64,000 nucleotides of DNA from Septoria linicola. Taxonomy: Eukaryota; Ascomycota; Dothideomycetes; Mycosphaerellales; Mycosphaerellaceae. Positions within the stretch are counted from its first letter, which is position 1; every line of letters starts with the position of its first letter. Positions 1 to 8,882 of the stretch are shown in pieces. The notes beneath the pieces are model-generated. The model was given only the letters and a program-made list of their open reading frames with translations. It had not been told where the DNA came from and did not search any database. The position numbers and the translations under genes were made by a program. Location of the stretch: the NCBI GenBank assembly GCA_024114885.1, contig CP099433.1, positions 310,001 to 374,000 on the forward strand, read 5' to 3'.

Positions 1-344
1 ATGACTTCCGTGACGTGGTGATTGAAATGCGAGACAAAGTCCTCGTGCACCTTGTCGGGCATGCGGAGCACATATGTCGCTTCCTCGGGAATGTAGTCGT
101 ACCGCGCGTGAGCCTCATACCACGCCTGGAGTTGCGGGTCCGCAGCCAGGCGCGCAACAAACAGCTCAAATTGCGCCGGCAGCAGTGAGAGTGCGTACTG
201 ATCGGGAGCTGGTGCTGTAGCAGGCGCGATGAAGGGTGATAGGCCGGTGGAAACGCGGCGCAGCGCGAGGAGGAGGTCGTCAGCGGCAGAGGTGGGCTTC
301 GGCGAGAGCGGCGGCGAGGGTGGCAGCTCTTGACGCTTCGACAT
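1..344 (-). CDS. Unrecognised protein, N-terminal 114 codons, runs off the left edge
   Basis: An ATG at 344-342 on the minus strand opens a frame that stays open to base 1, so only the N-terminus is in the window. The first 17 residues are rich in Pro and basic residues (MSKRQELPPSPPLSPKP). A mostly helical stretch of Leu and Ala follows, then a segment with DYIPEEATYVLRMP and an HEDFVSHFNHH run near the edge. Codon use is GC-rich, like the neighbouring kinase gene, and there is no signal peptide or membrane segment in the visible part. I do not recognise the family. The start was chosen because it is the first in-frame ATG and the upstream strand carries stops. The gene is divergent from the kinase at 916, with about 570 bases between the two starts. 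Confidence 0.65.
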   Translation of the reverse strand, partial: MSKRQELPPSPPLSPKPTSAADDLLLALRRVSTGLSPFIAPATAPAPDQYALSLLPAQFELFVARLAADPQLQAWYEAHARYDYIPEEATYVLRMPDKVHEDFVSHFNHHVTEV

Positions 345-915
345 GAGGACTGTGAGAGGCAGCGTATCTCGTCGTGTCGGAAGCTGCCTCAAAGCGGTGC
401 TGTGGTGAGATTGCGGCGCTGGAGTCCTGGACGAGAGATTCTCTCGCCCTGCCTCTTTTCTTCTGAGGTGAGCATCACTAGCACAATGGAGTCACAGTCT
501 CGTCAATAGAGGTGTAGAAGGAGCTGGCTTTGTTTTCTTGCGTCAAGAGAGTGTCGCACTGCCGAGTCCACGCATGTGTAGATCACACGTGACACAGGAC
601 CCATGGATGTTGCGGTTCTAAGCGCAGCAAGCTCCCGCTCCCGCTGTCCCTCTCGGTCGCGCTCCACACGTTCCTCTCTTGACCTCACTAGTTACTTCCG
701 TCCCAAATGCCAACCCTTGATCGAGCGAAGATTGTGCCCAACTCGTGGGGTCCGAAAATCCCTTTTGCTTTCTACAATAAGGTTCCAACCGCTATCCATT
801 CTACTAAGACTGCCGTACAGAACCTTCAGCACTCTAACTCTGGGAAAAGTGGGGTGCAATGCAAGACAACGATGAGCTACTCCAGCCTTGTTGTCTGTGA
901 GTACACAAAACAACC
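345..915. promoter_or_regulatory. Divergent intergenic region between the partial gene and the kinase gene
   Basis: About 570 bases separate two divergent starts. Several short open frames exist on both strands but none has a convincing start or composition. The region should hold both promoters. The base before the kinase ATG (CAAAACAACCATGG) is an excellent fungal start context. No TATA box or named operator is evident. Confidence 0.4.
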
Positions 916-2628
916 ATGGGCGACGCAGCCTTTCGCTTTGCGTCGCTGACGCCCACAAATGCTCAAGCTCAACAAAACTTCTCGGCCGTAGCAGAGAAGC
1001 TGCAGGCGCAGCCCGCTACGCAGTACGCACATCACCGCAAATTTGTGCACATCAGCCCTACGCAGGCGCCCTTGCTCGATCCTGCTCGTTCGATGACCTC
1101 GGAGTCCTCAGATGACGGTGTACTGGTGAAGTCACCGGCGGCAGCGCTACTCTGGTCAGGATATTACATTTTCTCGTATAATGTGCTCCCAGCTGTGGCG
1201 CGCAATGGATGGGCCATCGGTGGTGGCGACCGGGACATCGACCCAGATACCGGTCTGGTGGACTTTTTGACTGACACAAGCGGAGGAATGCTCAAGAGGT
1301 TTGCTGAGTTCAGATTTGACCATGAAGGAGTATTCTTCCTTTCCGCGCGACACACTGGCGTACAAATGGATGGACGGCCCGTCAAAAAGTACATACATCA
1401 GACTGTCGCCAGCTCGACGACTTTACGATTCGGCTCGTGCGACTATCGGCTCGACTTTGAGCAACCTCCTGCTGAGGAGGAGTCAGCAGTCCAACGACGC
1501 AAGAATACCTTCCTTGCCGAAGCAGGCATTACACACCATGATCCGCACCCGGCCTCTTCAGCGACCCCGACGCCGTCACACCATGAGGTCACTCTTGGCG
1601 ACTGGTACATTCGTGCCATCACCGGCAGGACACGACAGAGCACGATCAAATGCGCAATTCGGAAAATCGCCACAGAGACCGCTGCGTGCAAGACGCTTCC
1701 GCGCCATTCGGTTGATCAGAGCCGACTTATTGACGAGGAGATTGAGACGTATCGTGACATTCACCAAAAACTTCTGGCAAAGGGCCCTGACAGTCGAGGT
1801 CGGCAGCACGTGCGCAGGCTCAGAGACGTGCACTATTCCAGTGGTCACGACACGTGGCGAGCTGGGCACGATGACGAGGTCACGCTGTTTTGGATGCCAT
1901 TCGCGCACCATACGTTATCAGAGTTCTGCTACAGCGAGGTAGCAGCGACACCTCCGCGAACGGTGGGAACATCAGACGAGAGAAAGACATGGTTGACCCA
2001 GTTGCTGTTCGTCTTGGCTGATTTTGCGTCTATGGACTACGCGCACCGCGACATCAAGCCAGGCAATATTATGATCTGTCACCACTCGGATGAAGAGTCA
2101 CGCTACCTTTCCGTGATTGACCTGCAGCAAGCAACCGTAGTACCGAATGGCGGCAAGTCTCCAGTGCCGGGCAGTTGGGGAACGAAACAATACCTGGCTC
2201 CCGAGGCCGAAAACACTGCGTACAGCGAGACGTATACCACAAAAGTTGACGTCTTCTCCGCCGGCGCTGTGGGCTATGGGCTTTTCGTGGGAAGAATGCC
2301 CTGGACGATCCCTGAGCTGAACGTATTCCGCTGGTTTCCTCCCCCGCCGCAGGGTAGCGCAGCTTGGGGTTCATCAGACACAGGAAGAGCGGTGAAGAGG
2401 AGCAGGGACGCCATGACGCTGTACCAGATGGAGATGCAAAGGCTGGCCGGCTTTCCTGCTGACAGTATCGAGCATTTGCTCTGCCAAATGCTTCGCGATG
2501 ACCCCCAGCAGCGGATCACAGCTGAGCAGGCGCTTCTGCATCCATCTCTTGCAGCAGCACAGCGAGAGCATGCCATGGACATGGTGCATTCGGGGCAGAA
2601 GCGGCGCAGGGAGAGAACAAGGACGTGA
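916..2628 (+). CDS. FHA-like domain plus Ser/Thr protein kinase with degenerate lobe motifs (570 aa)
   Basis: A single uninterrupted exon. Residues about 90-182 look like a forkhead-associated (phosphothreonine-binding) beta-sandwich, with FFLSARHTGVQMDG and TTLRFGSCDYRLDF. Residues about 225-545 are a protein kinase domain. It has the catalytic loop HRDIKPGNI (377-385), a metal-binding Asp in VIDLQQ (D402; DLQ instead of DFG), APE at 428-430, DVFSAG at 445-450, and a C-lobe ending DDPQQRITAEQALLHP. The N-lobe lacks a clear glycine-rich loop, and the usual VAIK lysine reads CAIRK, so nucleotide binding may be altered. The FHA-kinase order recalls Rad53/Cds1-type checkpoint kinases, but the degenerate motifs prevent naming it. 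The C-terminus is basic (KRRRERTRT), a possible nuclear signal. The start has a strong Kozak-like context. It converges with the gene at 2734-3609. Confidence 0.88.
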   Translation: MGDAAFRFASLTPTNAQAQQNFSAVAEKLQAQPATQYAHHRKFVHISPTQAPLLDPARSMTSESSDDGVLVKSPAAALLWSGYYIFSYNVLPAVARNGWAIGGGDRDIDPDTGLVDFLTDTSGGMLKRFAEFRFDHEGVFFLSARHTGVQMDGRPVKKYIHQTVASSTTLRFGSCDYRLDFEQPPAEEESAVQRRKNTFLAEAGITHHDPHPASSATPTPSHHEVTLGDWYIRAITGRTRQSTIKCAIRKIATETAACKTLPRHSVDQSRLIDEEIETYRDIHQKLLAKGPDSRGRQHVRRLRDVHYSSGHDTWRAGHDDEVTLFWMPFAHHTLSEFCYSEVAATPPRTVGTSDERKTWLTQLLFVLADFASMDYAHRDIKPGNIMICHHSDEESRYLSVIDLQQATVVPNGGKSPVPGSWGTKQYLAPEAENTAYSETYTTKVDVFSAGAVGYGLFVGRMPWTIPELNVFRWFPPPPQGSAAWGSSDTGRAVKRSRDAMTLYQMEMQRLAGFPADSIEHLLCQMLRDDPQQRITAEQALLHPSLAAAQREHAMDMVHSGQKRRRERTRT

Positions 2629-2733
2629 CGAATGCCCTGACGTGCTCGTGCGAAGCGGTCGTCCGGTGGATCTTGGTGTGCAGAGACTGTTGTCGTCCAT
2701 GGCCACGACCATACATGTCGCTCCCGTAGATCT

Positions 2734-3609
2734 TCACCCCATGTCATCATCGTAGCCCTCGACAAACCGACCTGGCTTCCACAGTCGGATGTCGTCATCG
2801 GTTTCCGGTCCCCCGTCATGGTCCAAATGATATCTACCACCATCTGTGCTCACGTTGTGTATCTGGCTGTTCGCAGTGCATTTCATACTCCCAGCAACCT
2901 CGTCTGCCTTACATGGCTCATGTTTGCTGTCATTTTCTCTCCCAGCGTTGCAATCTCGCATGCCCATAGTCCTGCCAAGTTCTTCGTCATGTGCATTCGC
3001 CTCCCCATGCTTCGTGCCTCGAGTATCCCAGTCGTTGTCGTCGTCGTCGTCGTCGTCGTCGTCGTCCACGTCCACACCAGAGTCGGAGGGGGAAACGATT
3101 TGCGCCAGGCGCTCCAAGCGCTCCTGCTTGCGCGCATACTCATCCACAATGTCTTGCGGCTCGTGACCTTTTGCGAATCGCATCGCGTTGTACGGACCGT
3201 ACTTGTCGATGCGCAGTCTCTCACGCTGCGCATTTTCGAGAAAAGCTTGAACCAATTGCGCGTCGCTGAAGCCATGGCCGCCGTGGTCTGGGACTTGATG
3301 CAGGCCCGTTTGTGGCGATAGGATGATGATCGGCCGGGTCCACAGCGAGAGAAGAGGGACGCTATTCGCTGCTGACTGGAGTGGCGGCGACGGTGGCAGC
3401 GGCGGCGTGAGAAGAGCAGCAGCAGCAGCAGTAGAACTGGTGCGTCGACAACGGTGTGGCGGAAGAGTGCGGCGGCAGCGAGTGGAGCGGCGCAAGTGGT
3501 CGAGAACATCATCGTCGTCGTCGTCGTCGTCGTCATCGTGATTGCGTTTGCGTTTGGAAGCAGCGGCGGCGGCGGCGGCGGGGGCGGCGCTGACGACGAC
3601 CTCCATCAT
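2734..3609 (-). CDS. Low-complexity acidic/basic protein, probably nuclear (about 291 aa)
   Basis: The frame reads on the minus strand. The first in-frame ATG is at 3609, and the longer frame to 3621 begins with TTG just after a stop. From the N-terminus it has an Ala-rich segment, a KRKR basic cluster (about residues 19-22), a run of about ten Asp, an Arg-rich stretch, and a Pro/Ser/Leu segment. A more ordered middle follows (about 110-175), containing FSDAQLVQAFLENAQRERLR and PQDIVDEYARKQERLERL, which looks helical. A second Asp run and a polar tail ending in WKPGRFVEGYDDDMG close it. The basic cluster next to Asp runs suggests a nuclear protein. I do not recognise a domain; the helical middle is the part likely to be conserved. 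Confidence 0.6.
   Translation of the reverse strand: MMEVVVSAAPAAAAAAASKRKRNHDDDDDDDDDDVLDHLRRSTRCRRTLPPHRCRRTSSTAAAAALLTPPLPPSPPLQSAANSVPLLSLWTRPIIILSPQTGLHQVPDHGGHGFSDAQLVQAFLENAQRERLRIDKYGPYNAMRFAKGHEPQDIVDEYARKQERLERLAQIVSPSDSGVDVDDDDDDDDDDNDWDTRGTKHGEANAHDEELGRTMGMRDCNAGRENDSKHEPCKADEVAGSMKCTANSQIHNVSTDGGRYHLDHDGGPETDDDIRLWKPGRFVEGYDDDMG
3033..3070. repeat. (GTC)n trinucleotide repeat encoding poly-Asp
   Basis: A run of about a dozen GTC/TCG triplets. On the minus strand it is GAC repeated, giving the second Asp tract of the protein at 2734-3609. It is a likely length-variable microsatellite. Confidence 0.85.
3509..3542. repeat. (GTC)n trinucleotide repeat encoding poly-Asp
   Basis: A second GTC-type microsatellite, encoding on the minus strand the N-terminal Asp run just after KRKR in the same protein. 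Having two independent Asp tracts in one protein argues that acidity is tolerated or selected there. Confidence 0.85.
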
Positions 3610-3621
3610 CAGCCAGTCCAA

Positions 3622-3958
3622 CAGTCAGTCAGTCAGTCCGCAAAGGAGAGAATGGGAGCTAAAGGAGGCTGACGGCTGATGGTATGTTTGCGTGATGGAA
3701 CAACGACGGACGTCGGTAAGCCGGCCATGACATGGCTGGTTCCACGGCGCATGAATTAGCTTCGGCTAAAGGAAGCAACGTGACACAGACTATGTTACAC
3801 CTCTGGCCGTAACACTCTATATTCTTCATGTAACATCCGGCCGTGAGTTTACAACATAGATACACCATTACAAGCTATTGCACATGCTCGTCACCCGGAG
3901 CAGTCGGTGTCAGATATGCTATATACGATTCCGGTCCACCTTGCAGCGTCGCCCTGGG
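3622..3958. other. Intergenic region, nothing recognised
   Basis: About 340 bases upstream of the acidic protein gene. They start with a CAGTCAGTCAGTC short repeat and contain only short chance frames. They should hold that gene's promoter. I see no RNA gene or repeat family here. Confidence 0.4.
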
Positions 3959-4348
3959 TACTTCTCGGTCAGGTCATCCAGCGACGGCGCAGATCAGCAG
4001 GTGCGATAGGTGCTACGAATCCGCCCAACTCAGTTGCAATCTGCTGAATAGCGCCCAAACCGCCTTGTATGCTGGTCAGGCGAGCAGACAGCTCGGTATG
4101 AGTCGCCGTTAGTCTGAAGTTGATCTCGCTTATGCTCTTGTACGTCTCGGTTAGGTGATCAAGCGACGGTGCAGATCAGAAAGTAAGATAGGAGCCACGA
4201 ACTCGCCCAACTCAATTTCCATCTGCCGAATAGCGCCCAAACCGCCTTGTATGCTGGTGAGGCGAGCAGACAGCTTGGCATAAGTCGCCTTCAGTCTTGA
4301 GTTGGCCTCGCTCATGTTCTTGTACTTCTCGGTCAGGTGATCAAGCGA
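3959..4348. repeat. 182-bp tandem duplication within a coiled-coil coding region
   Basis: The block starting TACTTCTCGGTCAGGT at 3959 recurs at 4141 and again begins at 4323, an exact period of 182 bp (two full units plus a partial third). The two full units differ by scattered substitutions and are not RIP-mutated. Because 182 is not a multiple of three, the second unit shifts the reading frame of the coiled-coil coding strand (minus). The minus-strand frame ends at a stop at 4153-4151, inside the 3' part of the duplicated block. Confidence 0.85.
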
Positions 4349-5270
4349 GTCGCGCAGCGCCTTCTTGTCCACCCAAAGAGACTGTAGGGCATTGTTATGC
4401 TGCTTTTGCAAGGTATTACAGCGTGCGTTGACCCCTTCCAACAGACCGGCGAGCTCATCCTCTATGAGTTTGTTCGCCGCTTGTACGTCGCCGAAGGGCG
4501 CCAGCGCAAGGAAGAAGCAATATCAAGTCTGATGTTCCGAAAGAAGCTGCGACCGGCGTCGCTCATATTTTGCGCCGTTCGGCTAGCGCAAGTCCTGCGT
4601 GGAGGAAGTCGCGAGCCACAGAGAACTCGGATGAGGCTTTCTGGTAGATTGGTTGTCTGCGCTGAGGTGGTCGCCTCGCAACATACGACTTCTTTCTGTC
4701 ATGTTCAGACTTTCTCATCCTTGGGCCCGTCAACCTTCTCGTCCGCATTATCGGCCATCTGCTTCCATTCCCAGCTGTCAATCCAGAGACATAGTACCTG
4801 CTGACACTCGTACTCTAGGATGATCAACGTTTTCTGAAGTTGTGCAGTCGCGCAGTGGAAGGCTCGTGCGCCCTCGCTGTCGGTCTTTTGAATGGTGCTG
4901 TCGAGAGTAACGGGCCGTGAGCAGCGACGTGGCTTGTTAGAGAGCAAGTCATCCACGCTATGCTTCTTGTTCTGGTATTCATGGAGCGATTCGTCTACCA
5001 GTACCTTCAGCTTCGCGCGATGAGGCGCTCGATGGAGTCGCGAGGCATTTCCGTAGCGGCGCCACTCGAGAACTGTGTGCTGTCTGTAGGCAATGCCACT
5101 CCTGGTAGTGACAGCAAGGATGGCGGTAACTGTGCCAGATGGCGGTTGCGAGTTGATAGCCGTGTCAGATTTGTTTGGATTGCTGGTACCACGCTCAAGT
5201 ATGTATCCAGAGAACAGAAGATGCGTGTAGTCAGCGACAGTGGCGGGGGGGCTTCAGAAGAAGGAGCTCA
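4151..5270 (-). pseudogene. Coiled-coil protein gene, frame-disrupted or multi-exon
   Basis: Several minus-strand frames read like one helical protein but cannot be joined without introns or frameshifts. About 5270-5014 gives a Ser/Leu/Thr-rich segment ending IERLIARS then TGA. One base out of frame, the reading continues at once as KLKVLVDESLHEYQNKKHSVDDLL to about 4706. About 4490-4151 gives NKLIEDELAGLL, then a long heptad-like coil rich in Leu, Lys and Gln, with EKYKNMSEANSRLKATYAKL. The immediate continuation across the TGA looks like a one-base frameshift or a very small intron. The gene also overlaps the 182-bp duplication at its 3' end. No family recognised; the architecture resembles cytoskeletal, autophagy-scaffold or kinetochore coiled coils, but that is only a shape match. 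Confidence 0.45.
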
Positions 5271-5854
5271 AGGTGAGTAGGAGTCACCATACAGAGCACT
5301 CGACGGCCTTTGCAGACGAGCTACGCGCTACGCGACTTTGTAGAATGATGGGAAGAGACAAAAGAAGAGTGAATGCATGTCGCCATAGGACAGATTCGTG
5401 CAGGGTCATGCTCGGCATTGTATGTCCAGCTTTGCCCACCAAAACCGTTCGTACGGCTGCTCCGACCTGCAGAAGTGTACAGCCGAGATAATGCGATGTG
5501 CACCTCGATGCATTGACGTGTGCATCATGCAAACTTGCATACTGGTCGTATGACCGCGCCGAGTCTGGGCACGCTTTTGCTATACATTTGTTTATGAATC
5601 TGTCACATTCGTCAAAAGCGCGCCACCCGCAACAATCTGCACCTGCTGTGCCACTACAGCATTCCAGACGCATGAACCAGATCGCGCATTAGATGTGTCG
5701 GAAAGAAGGGGTGTGGCCATCGATGCCGCGCATAAAGGAAGACCGAGTCGCTCCCAGTCAGCTCTGCACGATTCGTCACAACCTCTCAGAAGCCAGCACG
5801 AACAGTGAGGGAATTGACTGACCAGTGACCACCCGGGTCATCGCATCTTTCAAG
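5271..5854. other. Intergenic region, no supported gene
   Basis: About 580 bases with only weak frames. A 129-codon ATG-initiated minus frame (5673-5284) exists, but its composition is Cys/Ser-rich and patternless, so I do not call it. The right-hand part should contain the promoter and 5' leader of the small gene at 5920. Confidence 0.35.
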
Positions 5855-5919
5855 GTGTGCTCTCCACATTCCGCCCATCCATGACTTTATGATTGCCCGC
5901 TGACAATGTCACACCCTAG
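5855..5919 (+). other. Predicted 65-bp leader intron ending at the start codon of the next gene
   Basis: CAAG/GTGTGC at 5854-5855 is a plausible donor. GCTGAC at about 5899-5904 fits a fungal branch site, and CACACCCTAG at 5910-5919 is a good acceptor. The ATG of the next gene is the first three bases of the following exon. The upstream frame has a TGA (GAC TGA CCA), so this is most likely a 5' UTR intron. Confidence 0.5.
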
Positions 5920-6522
5920 ATGGCACCTCGCAAACTCGACGTCTTCCCGCACTTGCCCTTTGCCGACAGTACCAAAGATGTCGCCATTTGTTTCCAGAAC
6001 GACTTTACTGGCCTCCAGCGCTACTGGCGCGCCAAGGTCGCTAGCGTCAACCGCCATCTCTCATGCGAAGCTCGGCAGAATACGCTGGATGAGCTCGATG
6101 GTCAGCGGGATGATGTACACGATATTCTGATGCACGATTATAGATGGGAGCCGTATCAAGACGAGCCGATTGAGGAGTTGGAGATGTGCAAGGTGAGGAG
6201 GTTGGCTGAGAGCAAGAGACACGGCTGAGATGTGACATGGGAGTACGAGAGCATTTGACTTGATCTTGGCTGTTGTCCATGTTTATGCGGGTCCTTTAGA
6301 CGCGGTGAAAGATCTCGAAAGCTTCTTTCGAGCTGGAGAAATGATGTTCGCAGCTTACGAAGAATTCAGTTGCTTGTCAAAGATCTGATTCAACGTTCAT
6401 CATACCCAGACAAACTGACGGGCGGCAGAGCCCTTGACACTGAACACAGCGGGGCAAGTAGAGATCTTGATATTGAATACAGTAGTCTAGCCTGCCTCGG
6501 AGACCGGCGCAGCTCGGCTTAA
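5920..6522 (+). CDS. Small unrecognised two-exon protein (about 167 aa)
   Basis: Exon 1 starts at ATG 5920 and encodes a mixed charged segment beginning MAPRKLDVFPHLPFADSTKD, with aromatic residues (LQRYWRAK, DYRWEPYQDEPIEELEM). Unspliced, it stops at 6226-6228. A better model splices out 6201-6299 (GT...CCTTTAG). This keeps phase and opens a second exon to TAA 6522 that reads like protein: a basic helical stretch (KLLSSWRNDVRSLRRIQLL) followed by a polar acidic tail. The alternative donor CAAG/GTGAGG at 6193 is closer to consensus but gives an early stop with the same acceptor, so the donor is uncertain. No signal peptide or membrane segment is present. No family recognised; it is probably a small cytosolic or nuclear protein. 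Confidence 0.5.
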
Positions 6523-6975
6523 CTATCACAGCTCTCGCTACCTATCTTCTAAGGGTAGCGCTGTTACCTCCACTACCGCTCAATCTAAGTCAGCGACAAG
6601 ACTCCGCTATCCAAGCTCATGCGGTGCCTTCGCCGTCTCCTTTGCCTCCAAACCCAAAGCCAGCAAAGCCTCGGAGGCCAAGTCGGAAACCCGCACTCGC
6701 ATTCGCGCTTCCAGTTAGGTTTACACCCGCGCAATATCGAATATACCTGCGTGACTAGCCACACCTTTGCATTGATGACTTCGCATCCATGACTGTACAC
6801 CATTTCTGCGCATCAACAAACGTTGTCCTCTTCTACTTCTTCCTGCTTTTCTTCTTTTTCCGCTTTCCTTCCCTCTTTTACTAGCACAACATAGTGCCGC
6901 GAGCGCTCGCTGCATATCTCGAGCACCCGGACTAGACCAGGCCGGGTGTTGTGGTCCGTCGATGTGCACAGGACA
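6523..6975. other. Intergenic region with one open frame of unclear status
   Basis: A Ser/Thr/Lys-rich plus-strand frame is open to TAG 6716-6718. It overlaps the end of the previous gene, has no start codon, and would need an acceptor near 6490. The right part (about 6820-6890) is a pyrimidine-rich CT tract, a common fungal promoter feature. Nothing firm can be called. Confidence 0.35.
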
Positions 6976-7497
6976 TCATCCGAGCACAGCTAAGTCTCTC
7001 CGATACCCCATGGTCCCAATTCGAGCTGACGACTGCACAGGCACAAAACACCATCTGAACAGCATGTGAGCAGCAGCCTCGAAGTCCCGAGTGTTGCGAT
7101 CATCGTGCTGCTTCACCAAGGCATGCGCTTCCTGCCATGATACAGGCCGTCTTGACTCATCCTGTCTGTCCTGCATGGCGTCGTGCACTAGCCAGGTGAT
7201 GGCCTCGGAGAGAGGTGTGCATCGAGAATGAGCATGGCTGAAGGGGAGCACTCACTCTGCCACAGTGACGAGGTCGGTGAAATCACGAGCGCTGAGGGGC
7301 AGAGAAGTCTGGGCTAGTAAGATATAGACAAGTGAGCACAGCTTGTAGTAAGTTACTGCTTCAGTCTTGCGAATGTGCCTTTGGCTATTGAAGTGAGCAC
7401 CGTCGGTCCGAATCCGAAACTTACAGTAGTCATATACAGGACAGAAAGGTGACGATGGCTGTCGAAACTGTGCATTGTGTTCAGCTACACACTTCAA
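6976..7497 (-). CDS. Weak candidate: exons of a small minus-strand gene
   Basis: Two adjacent minus-strand frames look protein-like. The downstream one (7251-6976) contains EAITWLVHDAMQDRQDESRRP and a Trp/Cys/Phe-rich stretch, ending TGA. The upstream one (7497-7252) contains DFTDLVTVAE just before a GTGAGT donor-like hexamer. A GTAAGT with a downstream CACTTCAATAG also lies within the upstream frame (about 7423-7384). I could not find a donor/acceptor pair that joins the two frames in phase, and neither starts with ATG. It may be a real small gene with introns I cannot place, or chance frames. Confidence 0.25.
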
Positions 7498-7815
7498 GGA
7501 GCGAGCGGATTATCTTCATCTACAACCAACATTCAATTTTCTGTGAACCAAGAAGTCTACCGATGTACAAATATGTATAAGAATAGGCCAAAATGCCGAA
7601 ACGGACTCGCTTGCTTGGAAAACAACAGCAAGACATGCTCGAGATACCTCATGCATTATCATAATCTCAATAGCATGCTCCAACTGAGCATTGTTTGTTA
7701 TCACAGATATCGTCCTAGGGAATGTCGAGTGTGAAGAAGCCGAAAAGCGAAGCAATGCCAGAGCTGTGCTTCGCGTTACCAAGGTGAAGGAACGAGCATG
7801 GAATCAGCTTGGGAG
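7498..7815. other. Intergenic region, nothing recognised
   Basis: About 320 bases, AT-richer than the neighbours, with only short frames on both strands. It is probably the 3' flank of the minus-strand zinc-ribbon locus. I see no terminator, RNA gene or repeat family. Confidence 0.35.
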
Positions 7816-8601
7816 CTAGGCCTGCGAGACATTGTACTTGCCCCGAGGCAGACCTGACGTGTTCCATGAAAGATCATGTGGTTGCGGCCTCCATTGCAAA
7901 TCACGGTCTTCGTCATCGCAGGGCGCATCGTCGTCGCTGTCGTGACTGAATGTGGCCAGAGGATAGTAGGCAGAGCCAGATGGGCCTCCGATGAGCAATG
8001 AGGAAGACACCACACGCCCGGGTGATTGCATCGTCGAGTACGTGTCTGCAAAGTAGGCAGCTTCTCCTGCACTATCGGGATCATGACCAGGCACCGGAAA
8101 TGTGTCTACCGTAAGAGGTGCCGAGAAGGCGGAGCTTCGAGGCGGTCTTTGCGGTTGTCCTTGCGCAGATGGTGAGTTACATGCAGGACAGAGAGTTCCG
8201 CAGCCTTCACAAATCGCAGCACTGTACGATTGGCCCTGTACCCCAGACTTGTGATCCGACAATGCAGCGAAACTCGATGGCGGAGCTGAAATAGCGCATC
8301 GGCCATCTGGCACATCTTCCTGATAAGCTTGGGACTCGATCAATCCTGCGGTCCTCGTCTCTATTGCGGCTTCATCTTCCTTGGTCAATGTTGTCGCTTC
8401 TTGGCTGTATGTGTCGTCTTCTATCGATGCTATCGCCTCTAGGTCATCCGTATCGGCTGCCACATCGACTCGTGAGTTGCTGCTACTGTCCAAGCGGCTG
8501 AATCGTGCGATGCAATTAGAGCAAATGAAGCTGTCGGCGGTTAGATGCTAGTAGAGCTTGTTGGCACCGCAAAAGTAGCAGTGCAGCGGGCTGATGAGCA
8601 T
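7816..8601 (-). pseudogene. Zinc-ribbon-like protein gene with an in-frame TAG
   Basis: An ATG at 8601-8599 starts LHCYFCGANKLY, then TAG at 8550-8548. The same frame goes on as HLTADSFICSNCIARF and stays open for about 240 codons to the stop at 7816. The paired CxxC knuckles on either side of the TAG (CYFC and CSNC) look like one zinc ribbon, so the stop probably sits inside a former coding exon. The rest is polar and acidic, Ser/Thr/Asp-rich, with another Cys pair in CEGCGTLCPAC. Explanations are a nonsense mutation, an intron I cannot see, or translational readthrough; TAG is followed by CATCTA, close to but not matching the CAR-YYA readthrough context. The region is not RIP-mutated. Zinc-binding is inferred. 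Confidence 0.5.
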
Positions 8602-8657
8602 GTTTGACGGGATTACAGACGTAAGAAAGTCTGGCATCGACTGAAAAGCAAGACTCC

Positions 8658-8882
8658 TCATCGCTCAGACGATATCGTCCCTTGCTGGGATTGACATGTT
8701 GTGCGTCGATGCAGCTTCTTGACGTGCAGGTTGTTCTCGGTAGCGCCCTGGGTGTGCATCGTGTAACAGAACGGCCTGCAACAGTGCAAGCAGGGATATT
8801 CGCCATTGTGGCAAGAAGCTTGTGCGTTCGATTGTGTACCACAAGCCAGACCGTACCGCGCGTCTTCAATGATAATGAGCAT
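8658..8882 (-). CDS. C2H2-like zinc-finger exon, possibly the upstream part of the same locus
   Basis: An ATG-initiated frame of 74 codons. It contains EYPCLHCCRPF followed after about 18 residues by NNLHVKKLHRR, a plausible Cys2-His2 finger, with extra Cys residues upstream. It lies 57 bases upstream of the zinc-ribbon frame on the same strand but in another frame. That suggests two exons of one zinc-binding regulator separated by an intron, or a decayed gene. I found no intron that joins both frames in phase. Confidence 0.35.
   Translation of the reverse strand: MLIIIEDARYGLACGTQSNAQASCHNGEYPCLHCCRPFCYTMHTQGATENNLHVKKLHRRTTCQSQQGTISSER

Noticed and set aside
603..958. Three overlapping frames of 80-90 codons upstream of the kinase
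   Set aside because: Mutually overlapping on both strands, no coding signal; they lie in the divergent promoter region.
1156..2374. Several 73-213-codon frames inside the kinase gene
   Set aside because: Shadows of the GC-rich 570-codon frame.
2818..3541. Long frames on other strands and phases over the poly-Asp gene
   Set aside because: They are poly-Val, poly-Ser, poly-Thr or poly-Arg readings of the same GTC microsatellites.
5284..5673. 129-codon ATG-initiated minus frame, Cys-rich
   Set aside because: No signal peptide, no domain, patternless composition, overlapping frames on the other strand.
8603..8657. Intron joining the C2H2 exon to the zinc-ribbon exon
   Set aside because: The best donor/acceptor pair I found gives a length that leaves the two frames out of phase.
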